64,000 nt of DNA from Cyathus striatus (taxonomy: Eukaryota > Basidiomycota > Agaricomycetes > Agaricales > Nidulariaceae): the NCBI GenBank assembly GCA_025738555.1, contig JAOVFP010000006.1:5766001-5830000 (forward strand). Direction: 5' to 3'. A model generated the notes under the pieces. The model was not told the origin of the DNA. It ran no database searches and saw nothing but the letters and a program-made list of their open reading frames with translations. Positions 24,775 through 36,504 of the stretch are shown one piece after another; within the stretch, counting starts at the first letter, position 1, and every line of letters begins with the position of its first letter. A program made the position numbers and the translations under genes.

Positions 24775-26029
24775 TGGAACAAGGAAGGAAACCTACACCA
24801 AGGAACACAAAGTGGTGCTCTTCTTGCGAGACCACTTTGGTCAGCACCCTCAAGAAAGAAGCACAGAAATAGAAGCAGTCTGATACTGGCTGGAAGAAGT
24901 CAACTTGGACTGCTTGTGTTGTCAATCTGAAGGGATTAGAGCTTATCTGTGGTGGGGCACCGAAGAAGGCCTCAAGTTGTAGGGATCATTGGGGCATTGT
25001 ATGTATTCACACCTTATTTGTGCCCATCTCATCCATGTCTTCCATAGATGAAAGCACAAGCTAAGGTTGTCAAGAAGCTTCAGGAGCTTTCTGGATTTGG
25101 GTGGGATGATGAGGCCAAATGTGTTACAGCCCCAGACAATGTATGGGATGCATATATTGTGGTATGAGTTCCTTTATCTTTCCTTTTGTCATGGGTCTCA
25201 TAGCCTTTAGATTCATCCAGAAGCTTCTCCATATCGTAACAAGAGGTGTCCTCTTTATGATGATGTGCTTTCACTCATTGATGGCCATTATGCAACTGGA
25301 AATGGTGCTATTGCTATTTTGGAACTTTCAGGCTACCTGTCCAACTATGAGAATGATCACTCTCCACCTGACAACCCAAATCTCACTCAGGACTCCTCAG
25401 CTCTCACTCAAGACTCCTCAGCTCCTGGTAGCCAGTATACTACAACCCAGAACAGCAGCTTCAACTGGGATGGAAGTGATAAGGAGGATAATGATGAGGA
25501 TGTGGATCAGGTTATGCAGGTGAGTATTTTATCATTCACAGTTCAAAGATATATGTTTAACCTTATTGTTAAGCTTCCTAGTGTGACACCATCAAGGCCC
25601 ATGAAGCAGAAGAAGTCTGTTTCCCCCCTACTTTCATCTGTCAAGCATGTACACTCTTAGCAGGGACATTTTCCAGAGATCAAGAAGCTTGCAAATGCTC
25701 TTGAAAATGTGGCAACTGCTCTTGCCACTGATTTCACTTTTGATGCAGGTGCTCATTCCCCCAACCAGTTGTCTGCTTCCTCTGCCTCCATTACTGCTAA
25801 TGCACCTGTGACTACTTCCACCACTGCCTGGGACCTTTTATCCACTCCTCACCACAAATGCCTTGTCATCAACATTATTGAGGGTGAGGAATCTCTGGAT
25901 ATTTGTACTCAAGCTTGTACTGTTCGCCTTTTATGGGAGAAGAAAGGTGTAGTTGACAATTTTCTGGATATTGGAGTCCCTGAGTTGCACCTTGAATGTT
26001 TACAGGAGGAGTTGGACAATTTTAACTAG
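24775..26029 (+). pseudogene. Myb/SANT-like partner protein of PIF/Harbinger
   Basis: Reading from ATG 24775: TGWKKSTWTACVV, then CGGAPKKASSCRDHWG, an intron (GTATGT...CATAG, ends 25048), VVKKLQELSGFGWDDEAKC and NVWDAYIV, another intron (GTATGAG...TTTAG, ends about 25210), HPEASPYRNKRCPLYDDVLS. These are the SANT-like tri-helical signature found in basidiomycete Harbinger partner proteins, which bind DNA and escort the transposase. A Ser/Thr/Gln/Asp-rich linker and a C-terminal helical part follow. Two in-frame stops break it: TAG at 24870-24872 and TAG near 25660. All else is collinear, so decay is recent or slight. Confidence 0.8.
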
Positions 26030-26071
26030 ATTTAGTTAGATATATACCCAAGTGTCTATGTGATAAAAAAT

Positions 26072-27025
26072 CTACTGTGACTGTTGATAATTCTGATACT
26101 GAGTCCACATTGCCTTTGCAATTTCCTCCCTTCTCCCTTCAGCCCAATTTGACTCTTCTACTGAAATAGAGTGATCAAAATCTGCTGCCATATGCACTGG
26201 AGCTCTTTGACTCAACCCCAAGTCTCTTCTTTCTAGCTCATCTCTGTCCATAAGATCATCAGAATCATGAATGCAAATAGAGTTGTGAAGAACACAGAGA
26301 GCCAAGATAACTTTGGACTGTACTTCAAGACTTTTTGGTTTCTGTATGGCAAAGCTGCATCCTCTGGTGCAAAGATATCAATGTGAGTTCCATCAACAGC
26401 ACCTAGACAGTTGTCAAAGAAAGGAGAAATATTTGGATCATCTTTGATCTCTGGAGGTGTTGTATCATTTGGAGGGAGTTTAACATAGTGGTTGTAAATA
26501 GTGATGGAGATGAGCATATTCAAGATCCAGTGAAATACTCTGTTCCAGTTTTGATAAAATGAGAAAACAACACTGAAAATTGTAGGTAACATACTTAGAG
26601 ATTGTATCAGCACTACATTGAAACCGTTCCTGAGCTTCACGATTGCTTAATCCAGCACATGCCATGTGCAGAAAGATAGCAAGTTGCTCTGCCATGTCTA
26701 AGTGTCTGGTTGGCATGAATCCAGCATACTTTTTCAATTCATAAAGGAGTGAATGGAAGACATGTTTTGACATCCCCATCATATTGTGGAAGCGAACAGG
26801 ATGCCCAGACAGGAGCTCTTGGACCCATGCCCCATGCTCTACCAGAAAGAATAGAAGTATGTTGTGGCCTTTTGATCTTCAGTAAAGTTGTTGTTACAAC
26901 AGTCAAAGCAGCTGTAGCAGCAGAAACCGCTGCAAGTAGAGCAATGCACTTCCTTTGAGCATGTTTTCTTGTTATAGGAAGAGGGGTCTGGGCATGAGAG
27001 ACTCTACGAGTTTGAGTTACAGCCA
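26072..27025 (-). pseudogene. PIF/Harbinger DDE transposase, internally deleted
   Basis: From ATG 27025 the N-terminus leads to SILSGRAWVQELLSGHP; a 7-bp tandem duplication (CCCATGC twice, 26824-26837) throws the frame. The helix-turn-helix region follows: FHSLLYELKKYAGF and CAGLSNREAQERFQCSADTI, then an intron (donor GTATGT). The DDE fold keeps FFDNCLGAVDGTHIDIFAP with the first catalytic Asp, then breaks after YRNQK near 26330: the next codons belong to the C-terminal VILALCVLHN and EGRREEIAKAMWTQY motifs. Family members normally have about 130-160 residues there, including the second Asp and the Glu, so catalysis is lost. Confidence 0.9.
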
Positions 27026-27408
27026 TGATGTTATGCAGGGAGGGTTTAAATATGTCCAAAACACAACCAAAATGTGTCTCATTATGAGTTGATAACACGT
27101 TGATCAAGGTCCAATGTAATTATGTAACTGCATGACATTATGTGACATTAGGCTGACAAACTCATATGGTTCAGAAATGCTGTTCTGATGGTTTTGATAC
27201 CATCACATACATGTGGTATGGGCTCAAAGCCATAGTTACCAAACTGGCCCTTAGCCAATCAGAAAATTTTTAGTAAGGATATTTTCATGTCACATACTTT
27301 GACTCTGCTTTATTATCTGTACACCCTTTCTGAAATTGTTTATAAATATGTGTGGAAAATATATTTAGTGACATATTCTAAATTTTAACTATATATGTTT
27401 GTACTATA

Positions 27409-28093
27409 CAGTCATCAACCACCCAACATGACACACCACCCTATGTGACAAACCCAACTGATTGACTTCTCCTAATGTCAAATCTATGGCTATCACTACA
27501 ATTCTTTTTGTATTTTTAGGCCTAGTATCCCAGTAATGAGTTCCAACAGTATTTTTACAGATATATATTGAAATAGATATATGACACATAAATTAAGTTG
27601 GAGAGTTACCCCAAACATGAGATTTACAAAAAATACATGGCATGTATTACTCAATAAAGATATCTAATTTAACTGTTTTATAGCATAAGTAGCTATGATT
27701 CAATGTAATAAACCTGTATAAATGTTTTTATGAGTAAAGTGCATCTATGTTCTCTGATATCACTAGAAATCTGAAGTGCTCAGTGTTGCAAGACAAAGAG
27801 GTCTTGTATATATCAATGATCTGGACTTTGGCAATCTTTAATTTTGAAGTGTTTGTAATAAACTGTATTGCCATCAGCAGCTGTCACACTATGTGGTTTT
27901 GATCAAAATCCAGTCCCCTCAACTATTTTGCAAATGTTCATTCCCTACTAAAACACAGTGCAATAAAAATTATACAAAGTGATTCTATATGATTATATCT
28001 ATCCATATGTACAATTATTATAGTAGAATATGTACTAGATAATGTAGAATCACAACTTCAAGTTTTGTTGTCACATGTAATGGTTGATGACTG
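27409..28093. mobile_element. 685-bp mariner-type MITE, copy M1 (CpG-decayed)
   Basis: CAGTCATCAACCA at each end in inverted orientation, TA duplicated outside (27407-27408 and 28094-28095). It is the reverse-complement sibling of 49885-50570 over its full length. Where M2 has AACGTGACA, CACGTGAC and CCCGACTG, M1 reads ACATGACA, TATGTGAC and CCCAACTG: CpG to CpA/TpG change. No coding capacity. Confidence 0.9.
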
Positions 28094-28095
28094 TA

Positions 28096-29655
28096 TTTAC
28101 TCTTCCCCAATTTTACCCTGTCTGAGGTGAGATTAAGTCTCATGGTTAGTGTTGTTGGCACAACCTTGCCATTTCACCTCACCATGTATCACCACCTGGT
28201 GATTGCCAGGTGGCAATACCTCCTCAGCTATAGATACTGGTGAGACCCAGCAATATCTAAGGATTATTTAATTAGAAATAGATGGTGTGATTCATGTCAC
28301 ACAAATTCAATATGTACCATGCTAAAATGTATGAAACTAAAGGTGGATGGCCAGAGATTGTGTTCTGAACTTGTTAAAATTCATCTGGGTTTGTTAGAAC
28401 AAGTCCAGTGGTTTGTTGAAACATGTCTAGCATCGTATCACTCATCTGACTCCATTAAAATCATCTAGCTTACTTAAAGCATGTCTGGCTTTGTTGTAAA
28501 TCATCTTGTATCATTAATACTTGTCTGGATTTGTTGTAAGCTCTCTAACATTGCAATGATGTGTCCATATTCATCATAGCTTGACTAGTAACTATCTAGC
28601 TCTGATAAAATGTTTCTAGATCCATTCCTATCTCTCTAGGTTTGCTACAGCTCTGCTTATTTTGTTAAAATGTGTCTGGAATTGTCCCGCATGTCTAGCT
28701 TCATTATATCAGGTACATGTCATCACCAAAAGTGATGATAATCAAACATTTCTCCCACACAAATGAGAATGGGTTTGTGAATCATCTGGAATGTAGCACA
28801 TTGCCCACTGTTCTGAATACCTTGTAAATTTGGACATATATTCTTTGTAGTGTATTGTACTATGTAATAAAATTAGGGCTCATTATAAGATCTCAGTGAG
28901 ATAGTATAAGGTATTATTCTTTGAAGCTGCATTTTCATTAGAAAGATAATTCATCAATCTACAGAACACTTTGAGAGCTATGGAATAGTCCAAAATTTCT
29001 CTGAGACATAACAGGTATATAAAAATATCTGATGCAAAAGTTATAAATGAGCTACTTCATTTCCCCACCAAAAATTAGAGCAGTAATTTTGACCACACAT
29101 AGTTAGTTGATGTGTTTCATCTTCTACCAATGAATATTATCCTCTACATGTGCTAATAACATATCTTTTGCATAGTACTCATCTGAAGCAAATAATATAC
29201 ATATATTTATAAGTTACTGTAGTTTAGTAGCAATCTATATGGCATAAAAACATGTAATTTTTTATTCACTCAAGTCTGACAAAAGGAAACTAATTTGTTA
29301 CATGTATAAGTATGGTTGTTGTAAGTCATTTTATATTTACAGTTGACAAGGGTAAGGGTAAGGGTCAGCCCAAATATACCAACAGACAACCTGTGCACTT
29401 CCCTAATATTGTCATTGATTCATGAGCCTCAGGATGCCAATTCATTATTTAATTCAATGAGAATATATAATAGTAGATATTTTGCATGTTCCATAGTCAA
29501 ATACCTATCTAACCCATTGCTTTTCCATTGCCAGTCTCACCAGGTCTCGCCACTTTCCCATGCCAGGGTTTTGCTGCACCAGGTGATTGGTGAATGCTTT
29601 GGGTGGTTGTGCCCCCTACACTACTCATGGTATATATCTCACATTCTGTTTTAAG
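28096..29655. other. CpG-poor DNA with degenerate ~30-bp repeats
   Basis: 28370-28700 contains loosely repeated TGTCTGG(A/C)TTTGTT(A/G)AA(A)-like units at about 25-35 bp spacing. The remainder is AT-rich and unassigned; no ORF over 103 codons and none recognisable. Confidence 0.5.
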
Positions 29656-29656
29656 A

Positions 29657-30213
29657 TTAAATGTTAATTCAGTGAGACCTCCAATAGGGTCTGGCACAAA
29701 ACATATGCAAATATAAGGGTCGAGCTGACTGCCATATATCCCAATCACTTCTGAGCTCCAAATGCTTCACTGCAATTATGTTCATACTAATGATTTATTG
29801 ACCTTAGAACATAAATGAAGAGGATTAAAAGCATGTACACCATGATTTATTATAATTCCCTTAATTCCCCTCTAAAAATCACTCCAACATCTCACAAGAA
29901 ATGAAAACATTATGATTAGTGTGTAAACCTATTGCTTACTGAGAGAATTTCAGGTTCATTCTGCATGAGTCTCATTTTAAATTCTGCTATTGCTATTTAA
30001 ATAACTTGGGAGACTTTTTTGATTATAATAGACAGTGTGGGGTTCGAAAACAAGGTGTAGATAGGCCGGGATAGGGGAATGGCTTATCACTATGAGGGTT
30101 GTATTTCATTGTCAGAACAAAAATCAGAGCCACAGCCATCAGGTGGCTATGTTATTTGCATATGTTTTGTGCCAGACTCTATGGGAGGTTTCACTGAATT
30201 AATGTTCAATCCT
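29657..30213. repeat. ~60-bp inverted repeat bounding ~560 bp
   Basis: 29657-29718 (TTAATTCAGTGAGACCTCC...GTCTGGCACAAAACATATGC) is repeated inverted at 30151-30213 with about six differences. Probably the ends of a small degenerate TIR element; no TSD resolved. Confidence 0.6.
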
Positions 30214-32149
30214 AAAATTGGGGAGGTGCAATCATTGTGAGAGAATGTGGCTGCTGACTAAGTGTACAGCCACTCAAAAACGGTCACCACATTTTTCCAT
30301 TCTCTCTGGATTGTAGATATCATATCATATCATCAGAATATAGCTGTATGGTTCATGGTAATGGTATATTATTGGTGTATATATGTAGTATGGTATAAAA
30401 TAAGAGTAACCATTATGCTATATCATCATAGTGGTCAGATTTATAAAGTTCAGCCCCGACATTCTTTTCAGCCATTCCAACCGAAACAAGATAGCACACC
30501 AGCTTCCATGCCTGAGGTGTATATATTTCTTTGCTTGAAAGCTGGGAAGAGTAATGCTGACTTCCTTTCTGTAAGTGTTTTGAACTTCATTCCTTTTCAT
30601 GTTTTATGAGTGCCCACTGATACAGGTTCTTCAACTTCTTGTGCTCTATCTGTAACTCCTGTTTATATTGTTGTTGTATGTCTAACTGGCATCGAAGATC
30701 TTGGATTTCAGATTGCAATGCAACTCGAAGACCTTGGAGTTCATTATTCTTTCTCTGAAAACTATTTCAGAGTTACTTTACAATGATTGTTATACTCACA
30801 AGCTTTAATTTGCATTCTTGGTTTTGTTTTGCATCCAGTGAGCACACCTCCACTCTGTCCTACATTTCTCCTTTGCTAGCTTCAAAAGCGTAAATCAACT
30901 GCTTCCAGATCATTTATATGTTTATTTGCTTTCAATAATGCACTGGGAACTGAATGTATGTTGTGTTTATGAGATGATATATGATGTGCTGCATTGACAG
31001 CATCAAGGCTTGCAAGTTGCCTTTTAGTCTTCCCCTTTGTTCATTTCTTCAAACTTCTGGCCATATTATCATGTAAGGGTTGTATTTGATGCTTTATATA
31101 ACAGATATATAGTTGACAGCAGGGTGTAGCTTAGCTTATTTCATAGAGGGATGCATTTCAGCACAGTAACACAACACATCAAAACACATATTATATAATC
31201 ACTAATGGGCTATGATTGTGCACAGAGTTTAAAGCACACTTACATATCTCTATCTTTTTAATGCCAGCTACTTGGGTCAGAGTAATTATGAGTACATTGG
31301 TTAAGGATTGCATGTTAGCAATTGTGATATTTTTGGTGTATAGGGTGACATTACATATGGATGACACACTTGTTGCACCAATTGTGGAAAAAAAAAAAGT
31401 ACAATCCCTGCAATATCAAATATTATCTCCAAATATGGAATTTTATGCATAAACATATTCAGCTTTTGTACAAAATCATGTGTTTCCATATTCAGAAAAA
31501 TTCCTCAAATTACAAATATATAAAAACACATTTGAGATCAGAGACATTGTGCTTCCCCACTAAAATGGAACATGAGATATATATCACGAGACTTAATCTA
31601 TTGCCCTTTACATGGTGGGCATTTTGCTGTCAGGTTCCATGCTGTCACAGAACCTGATAGGTAACCTGTCATGGAACTTGTCATGTAAGATCACTTGCAG
31701 ATCATCAGTGACATTTGTCACATGGAATTGAACCACTTTATGATCAAACGAGCTGAGGGGAGTGGTCCAGACCTGGTCCAGAGCTTTTACTATGTCTCAA
31801 TTGATATAAGATACAGTATGTGTATTTGAAGCAGAATATCTTGTAGTAAAAGATATGTATTATATCATAAAGAAATAGGGCTGGCAAGTGGCAGGGCCCA
31901 CTACCACCTCATTTAACAGACATTTACTTTGAATTAATAAGTGATTAAACACAGGGAGGGACAAGGATGGTTGATGAGTTGGCTGGTAGGGATAGATTTA
32001 CAGACAGCTTAACAGGGTTAACAACCTGACTCAGTGTGCAGTGTAGTCAGACGCAGGGGTGCTGATGCTGCTGCTCCTGCCTAATAAGGGATCTGTTCCA
32101 CTATCAGCTGCTATGACTACAGGTGAAGCAGAGTTAGCTATGGTTGCCT
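30214..32149. other. Unassigned CpG-poor DNA
   Basis: AT-rich, with ORFs under 116 codons in several frames, none recognisable. Around 31620-31720 is a cluster of GTCATGGAACTTGTCATG/TGTCACAGAACC near-repeats. Confidence 0.5.
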
Positions 32150-32810
32150 TTCATTGTGCATGTTTCATGCTTTGCCTTACTTGTCCTGCTTGTTCATTTG
32201 TAGCCTTTTAGTTTTTAGTTTTTCTGTGTTTCATTCATTTCTTCTCAAATTTCTTCTTGTCTATGTGCTATGTTGTGTGGCTACATACATGCCTCCTCCC
32301 TGGGTGCTTCATCTGGTGTCTCTGCCCTACCCTCTCCTCCTCCTCCCATCCATTGTCATCTTGTCCTCATTTGCCTTACTCTGCCTTGCCTTTTCTCATT
32401 GTTTCTCCTCCCTATTTGTTTCACCATGACTCTCCCTTGTCCTTTCCCCTCTTTGTTTTGTTCATTTGCTCGTTTTCTTTCCAATGTCTATGTGCATGTT
32501 ATACAGATACATATATGCCTTCTCCCCAGGTACACCCTCCAGCAGCTCTACCCTACTCTCTTCTCTTCTTCATCTTTTTGTCTCTCACCACCCTCCTCTT
32601 GTGCTACCCTTTGTCTCTCTGCCTGCTCCTCTCCTCTCCTTTTCATCTCTTTCTTCCTCTCCCTCTTTTCAGTCTATTTTTCTCATTTCTTCGTCTCTTT
32701 CCCTTTTCATCTCTCCCTTTGTCCCTCCTCTTCATTTCCCCTCCTCTTCATCTTTCCTACCTTCTCTTTCTCTTTCTCTCTCCCCCCTCCTCACAATGCT
32801 AACTCCCCAC
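32150..32810. other. Pyrimidine-rich low-complexity tract
   Basis: Plus strand is strongly C/T-biased from about 32320 to 32800 (TCTTCCTCTCCCTCTTTTC type). It yields ORFs of 91, 161, 181 and 207 codons in all three frames, made of Leu/Ser/Phe/Pro; these arise from composition and are not called as genes. Confidence 0.75.
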
Positions 32811-34084
32811 CACAGGACAGACATCCTTATACTCCTACCACCCATCAATCTGATAACAACAGGCCAGATCCAGGATCTGATTGTTGCCAATGATGCACAG
32901 TTTTTCCTCAAGATGCCTAAAGATCTGAAGAATGAGTATTGGATTTTGTGATTTTGCTGTCCTTCTTGGGGCAGGGGTGTGGGTGCATCTTTATCTGGTG
33001 GTGGCTATCAGTGTTGTCTCAATGCAGGTGAGGAGGCAGCTTGACAATATGATGTTGGTGTCTATGTACAAACCATAGACAATGCTGTGGGGGATGTGAG
33101 ATAGCAGGCAAGAATGGGGCAGACTGAGAAAGAGGAGGCCTACCTGGCTCCACATGCATTGACAGGCCATGGGTACTTGAGGTGAGCAATGTTGAGGTGG
33201 GGGACATCGAGGTGAGGGCTTTTCACTGAGAGTTGAAATATTGAATGTTGAGGCAGTGCCAGTGCTGTGTTGCTGTTGTTGGGGTGGTGCCCTGTTATGA
33301 CATTGATAACTTTCGGAGGATGCTGGTGTCATTGATGACATGGTAGGAACTAGGACATTGAGGTGCAGGACGGTGGGGTACACATGTAACATGGCAGTGG
33401 GCTGGGAGATGCTGTGGTTTCTATGTTGCATTGACAACAGCAGTCTGTGTGGGGTGGTGGTGCTAAGCATTGAATATTGAGGTAGGATGGAGCTTACCTG
33501 GTGAGAAAGCATGTCGTCAGTAATGCAGTAATGGAGCTAAGAACTGGTATGAAACTAATGTACAATAATAGAGTGATATAACATACCATATTACAGTGGT
33601 GAATCAGTTTTACTCCCATATGGAGGGTTGTAGGCAGCGTGACAGTTCATGTATCAGGACATTGGACCATCTTACCCACATGATTTGCAATCAGGTGAAC
33701 GAGAGTAGGAATTACAGAGAGCCAGGAAGATGTGGAAGACAAGGAAAACAGGATGACATTAATGAAAAGGGAAAGAACAAATGAGCAGGAAAGTTGGCAG
33801 TGAAGATGAAAACAAGAAGATGATGACAAGGAGGCGAAAGGATCTGAGACAAGTGAAATTTGTCAGTGGTCACAATACTGTCACAGGGCTTTAGCCAATC
33901 AGGTTGAGATCCCATTCAAGATCCTGTAAATCACCTTATAGGGAAATCCAGATGTCCCTATAACCCAACTACCTTAAAAGGTAGTGGGAATCAATTGTGT
34001 ACAGTGGAGAAATGTAGTATATATCTCAAATATATATATTGTAGAAGTTTAGAACATGTAGATAAATGATAAATGAGCACAATA
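32811..34084. other. Unassigned DNA with a dispersed repeat end
   Basis: 32990-33480 has degenerate GAGGTG/ATTGAGGTGGGG motifs. 33885-33990 is an inverted copy of about 2728-2850: the shared end is ATTCCCACTACCTTTTAAGG, followed further in by CTGATTGGCT. It marks a repeat family present at two distant loci; superfamily unknown. Confidence 0.5.
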
Positions 34085-34745
34085 GTAATATCTTCTACAA
34101 GGGATAAGAAGGAGAGGGTAGGTTTCAAGGAACAACTGGAAAAGCTAATCACAGCAGTTTTCCATGAATCTTCGACATGTTTACTATGGCTACTAGTAAC
34201 AAAAAGTTTGAAAGGAAGGGAGATGAACTGGTTGTGCAATGGTATGGTCTTCTGGGAGGGATGAAGAGAGGGTAGGTTGCAGAGAACAAATGGATAGATT
34301 AATTACACCAGTTTTTCATGATCCTTCGACATGTTCACTATGGCTACAAGTAACCCAAATTTTGAAAGGGGGGGAAGTGAACTGGTGGCACAATGGTATG
34401 GTCTTCTGGGGGGGATGAGGAGGAGAGGGTAGGTTGCAGGGAGCATCCAGATAGGCCAATTACAATGATTTTTTATGGATATTTGATATGTTCACCATTA
34501 CAACGAGTACCCCAAATTTTGAAAAGAGAGGAGGTGAATTGGTGGCACGAAGGCATGGTCTTCTGGGGGGGATGAAGAGGAGAGGGCAGGTTACAGGGAA
34601 CAAATGGATAGGCCAATTACATCGATTTTTGTGGATTTTGACATGTTTACTATCGCAACGAGTAGCCTAAATTTTGAAAGGAGGGAAGATGAACTGGTGG
34701 CACAAGGGCATGGTCTTCTGGGGGGGGGATGAGAAGAGAGGGTTA
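34085..34745. repeat. Four tandem copies of a ~155-bp unit
   Basis: AGAGGGTAGGTT(G)C recurs near 34114, 34268, 34434, 34582 and, as a partial, 34738. Each unit also carries GACATGTT(C/T)ACTAT, CCAAATTTTGAAAG and GGCATGGTCTTCTGGG. Copies are diverged 10-20 percent. Confidence 0.85.
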
Positions 34746-34990
34746 GATCATGGTATGTTATTACTAGTGTATTATTGTATATAATGACTACTAGCTTATA
34801 CTAATGAATATAAAAGTGATCATGAGTGATCATAGTGTGTTATATTAGTGTATTATTGTGTGTAATGACTACTAGTTAATACTAATGATTGTTAAAGTGA
34901 TCATAAATGATCATGGTATGTTATAATGGTATATTATTGTGTATAATGACTACTGGTAAATACTAATCAATATGGAGGTGATCATAAGTG
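34745..34990. repeat. Three tandem copies of an ~82-bp unit
   Basis: GATCAT(G/A)GT(A/G)TGTTAT begins units at 34745, 34828 and 34909, each followed by GTATTATTGT and AATGACTACT(A/G)G. It abuts the next GTCAC block directly. Confidence 0.85.
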
Positions 34991-35437
34991 ATCAGATGAC
35001 ATTTGTCACAGTTTTCCCACATGTCACACATATTCCCATGTCTCACACATTTCTCGTGTGTCACATTTGTCACACATATTCCTGTGCTTCACACATATTC
35101 CTGTGCTTCACACATATTCCTGTGCTTCACACATATTCCTGTGCTTCACACATATTCCTGTGCTTCACACATATTCCTGTGCTTCACACATATTCCTGTG
35201 CTTCACACATATTCCCATGCCTCACACATACCTCACGCGTCATGTTTTTCATGCATATTCCCACGCCTCACACATTTCCCATGTGTCACATTTGTCACGC
35301 ATATTCCCGCACCTTGCATATTTCCCACGCTCGATATATGTCACACAGTTCGGACGCATCACAATTGTCACGCATATTCCCACGCATCATATTTGTCACA
35401 CATGTCACTTTATCCAAATTGGCTGACACTTATGGCA
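34991..35437. mobile_element. GTCAC-satellite element remnant
   Basis: Tandem GTCACAT/CACACATATTCC units, including about seven copies of the 19-bp CACACATATTCCTGTGCTT at 35083-35213, then more varied units. It ends with AAATTGGCTGACACTTATGG (35414-35433), the same terminus found at about 43447-43465 and 56807-56826. The long ORFs across it (122-161 codons) are satellite translation. Confidence 0.75.
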
Positions 35438-36504
35438 GTGGGCAAGGGTTGAGCTGAAGAGCAAACCTCATGCCTCATGAAGGGATCGGCACAACACAAC
35501 CAAACAGAACACATTTCCTAGTGCATGGGAAGAATGCAAACAAGTTACATACTAGTTAACAACTTTAGTTTATGATAGAGTGTACTGACTTATTATGGTG
35601 GGGGTGTTAATCAAGCAATAGGGCTGCAGTAAATACATATTAATGTGTTGGTGATGACTGACAAGCTAATTTCTCACTGCAGTACTTGGAAAGTAACTGA
35701 TAAATAATAGTACTGTGGTACTATTAAAGGAATTATTGAAATTGATGAGAGCACTGCGGTAAATTAATCTAATTACTGTGGCACTAGTGATATAACTGTT
35801 GAACTTGATAAATAGTATATGTCAGTGGTGGCTGATGGACTCAAAGTACTGGCAGTAATAAATGGGGCAGTATACTCATGCTGGTGTAGACCAGGGTACA
35901 GTAGTCAATAAGTAGAAATTGCATAATGTAACACTACTGTGGGTTTAGAGCCTTGAAGTCTTCAGAATAATATAGTAGAAGACCAGATGTAGTTGGTAAA
36001 TAATATAGTAGAGGACCAGATGTAGTTGGTAAGTAGACACCATGTAGTATTATAGTGTAGTGCAGCAGTACTAGCTAATGTCTAGAACCAGCATATACTA
36101 TATAGTAGTCAGTAAGTAAAAACCATTATCCATGTAGTAAACTGTATTATAGTGTAGTGTGGTAGTAGCTTTGTGGTCTTTAGAATAATATACTATTGAA
36201 GACCAGCAGGGAGTAGTTATTAAGTTAAAATTGCTTAGTATAATAATGTAATAATGGTGTAGTGTGGTAAAAGCTATATATAATGGTAAGTAGGATTATG
36301 TAGCAGTGGTGTAGCAGTCTTGCTCTGCATTTCAGATATTTTCAGATAAGTTGATCTTTTTCCATTATTTCTGTATCATATGTGAAGGTTTCCTGGGGTT
36401 CTATTTATCAAGAGAATTATATAAATAAAAAATGCAATTGACTTGGCCAGTTTTTAAAATAGATAATAGAATTGTATTGGCTTGTATTTGGAATGTAGTT
36501 TAGC
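35438..36504. other. Unassigned AT-rich DNA
   Basis: Local duplications of ATAATATAGTAGA(A/G)GACCAG (about 35970-36020), related to ATAATATACTATTGAAGACC (36187). Many GTAGT/TAGTG motifs. No ORF. Confidence 0.5.

Larger units (their letters stand above)
24448..27250. mobile_element. PIF/Harbinger element with both genes
   Basis: TIRs start GGGCCAGTT(C/T)(A/G)GTAACT and match for about 28 bp; TTA is duplicated outside (24445-24447 and 27251-27253). A GGGC(C) terminus plus TTA TSD is the PIF/Harbinger signature, confirmed by two convergent genes: a Myb/SANT-like gene on plus and a DDE transposase on minus, 42 bp between their stops. Both are broken, so this copy cannot move itself but could be a substrate for a sister copy. 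Confidence 0.93.

Noticed and set aside
29341..29366. GGGTAAGGGTAAGGGT as interstitial telomere
   Set aside because: The motif is GGGTAA, not a rotation of TTAGGG, and has only about three units.
32150..32951. Several long overlapping ORFs (up to 207 codons)
   Set aside because: All three plus frames are open because the tract is pyrimidine-rich; translations are Leu/Ser/Phe/Pro filler without domains.
35058..35210. 19-bp direct repeats suggestive of CRISPR
   Set aside because: Head-to-tail with no spacers, in a eukaryotic sequence, within a satellite block.
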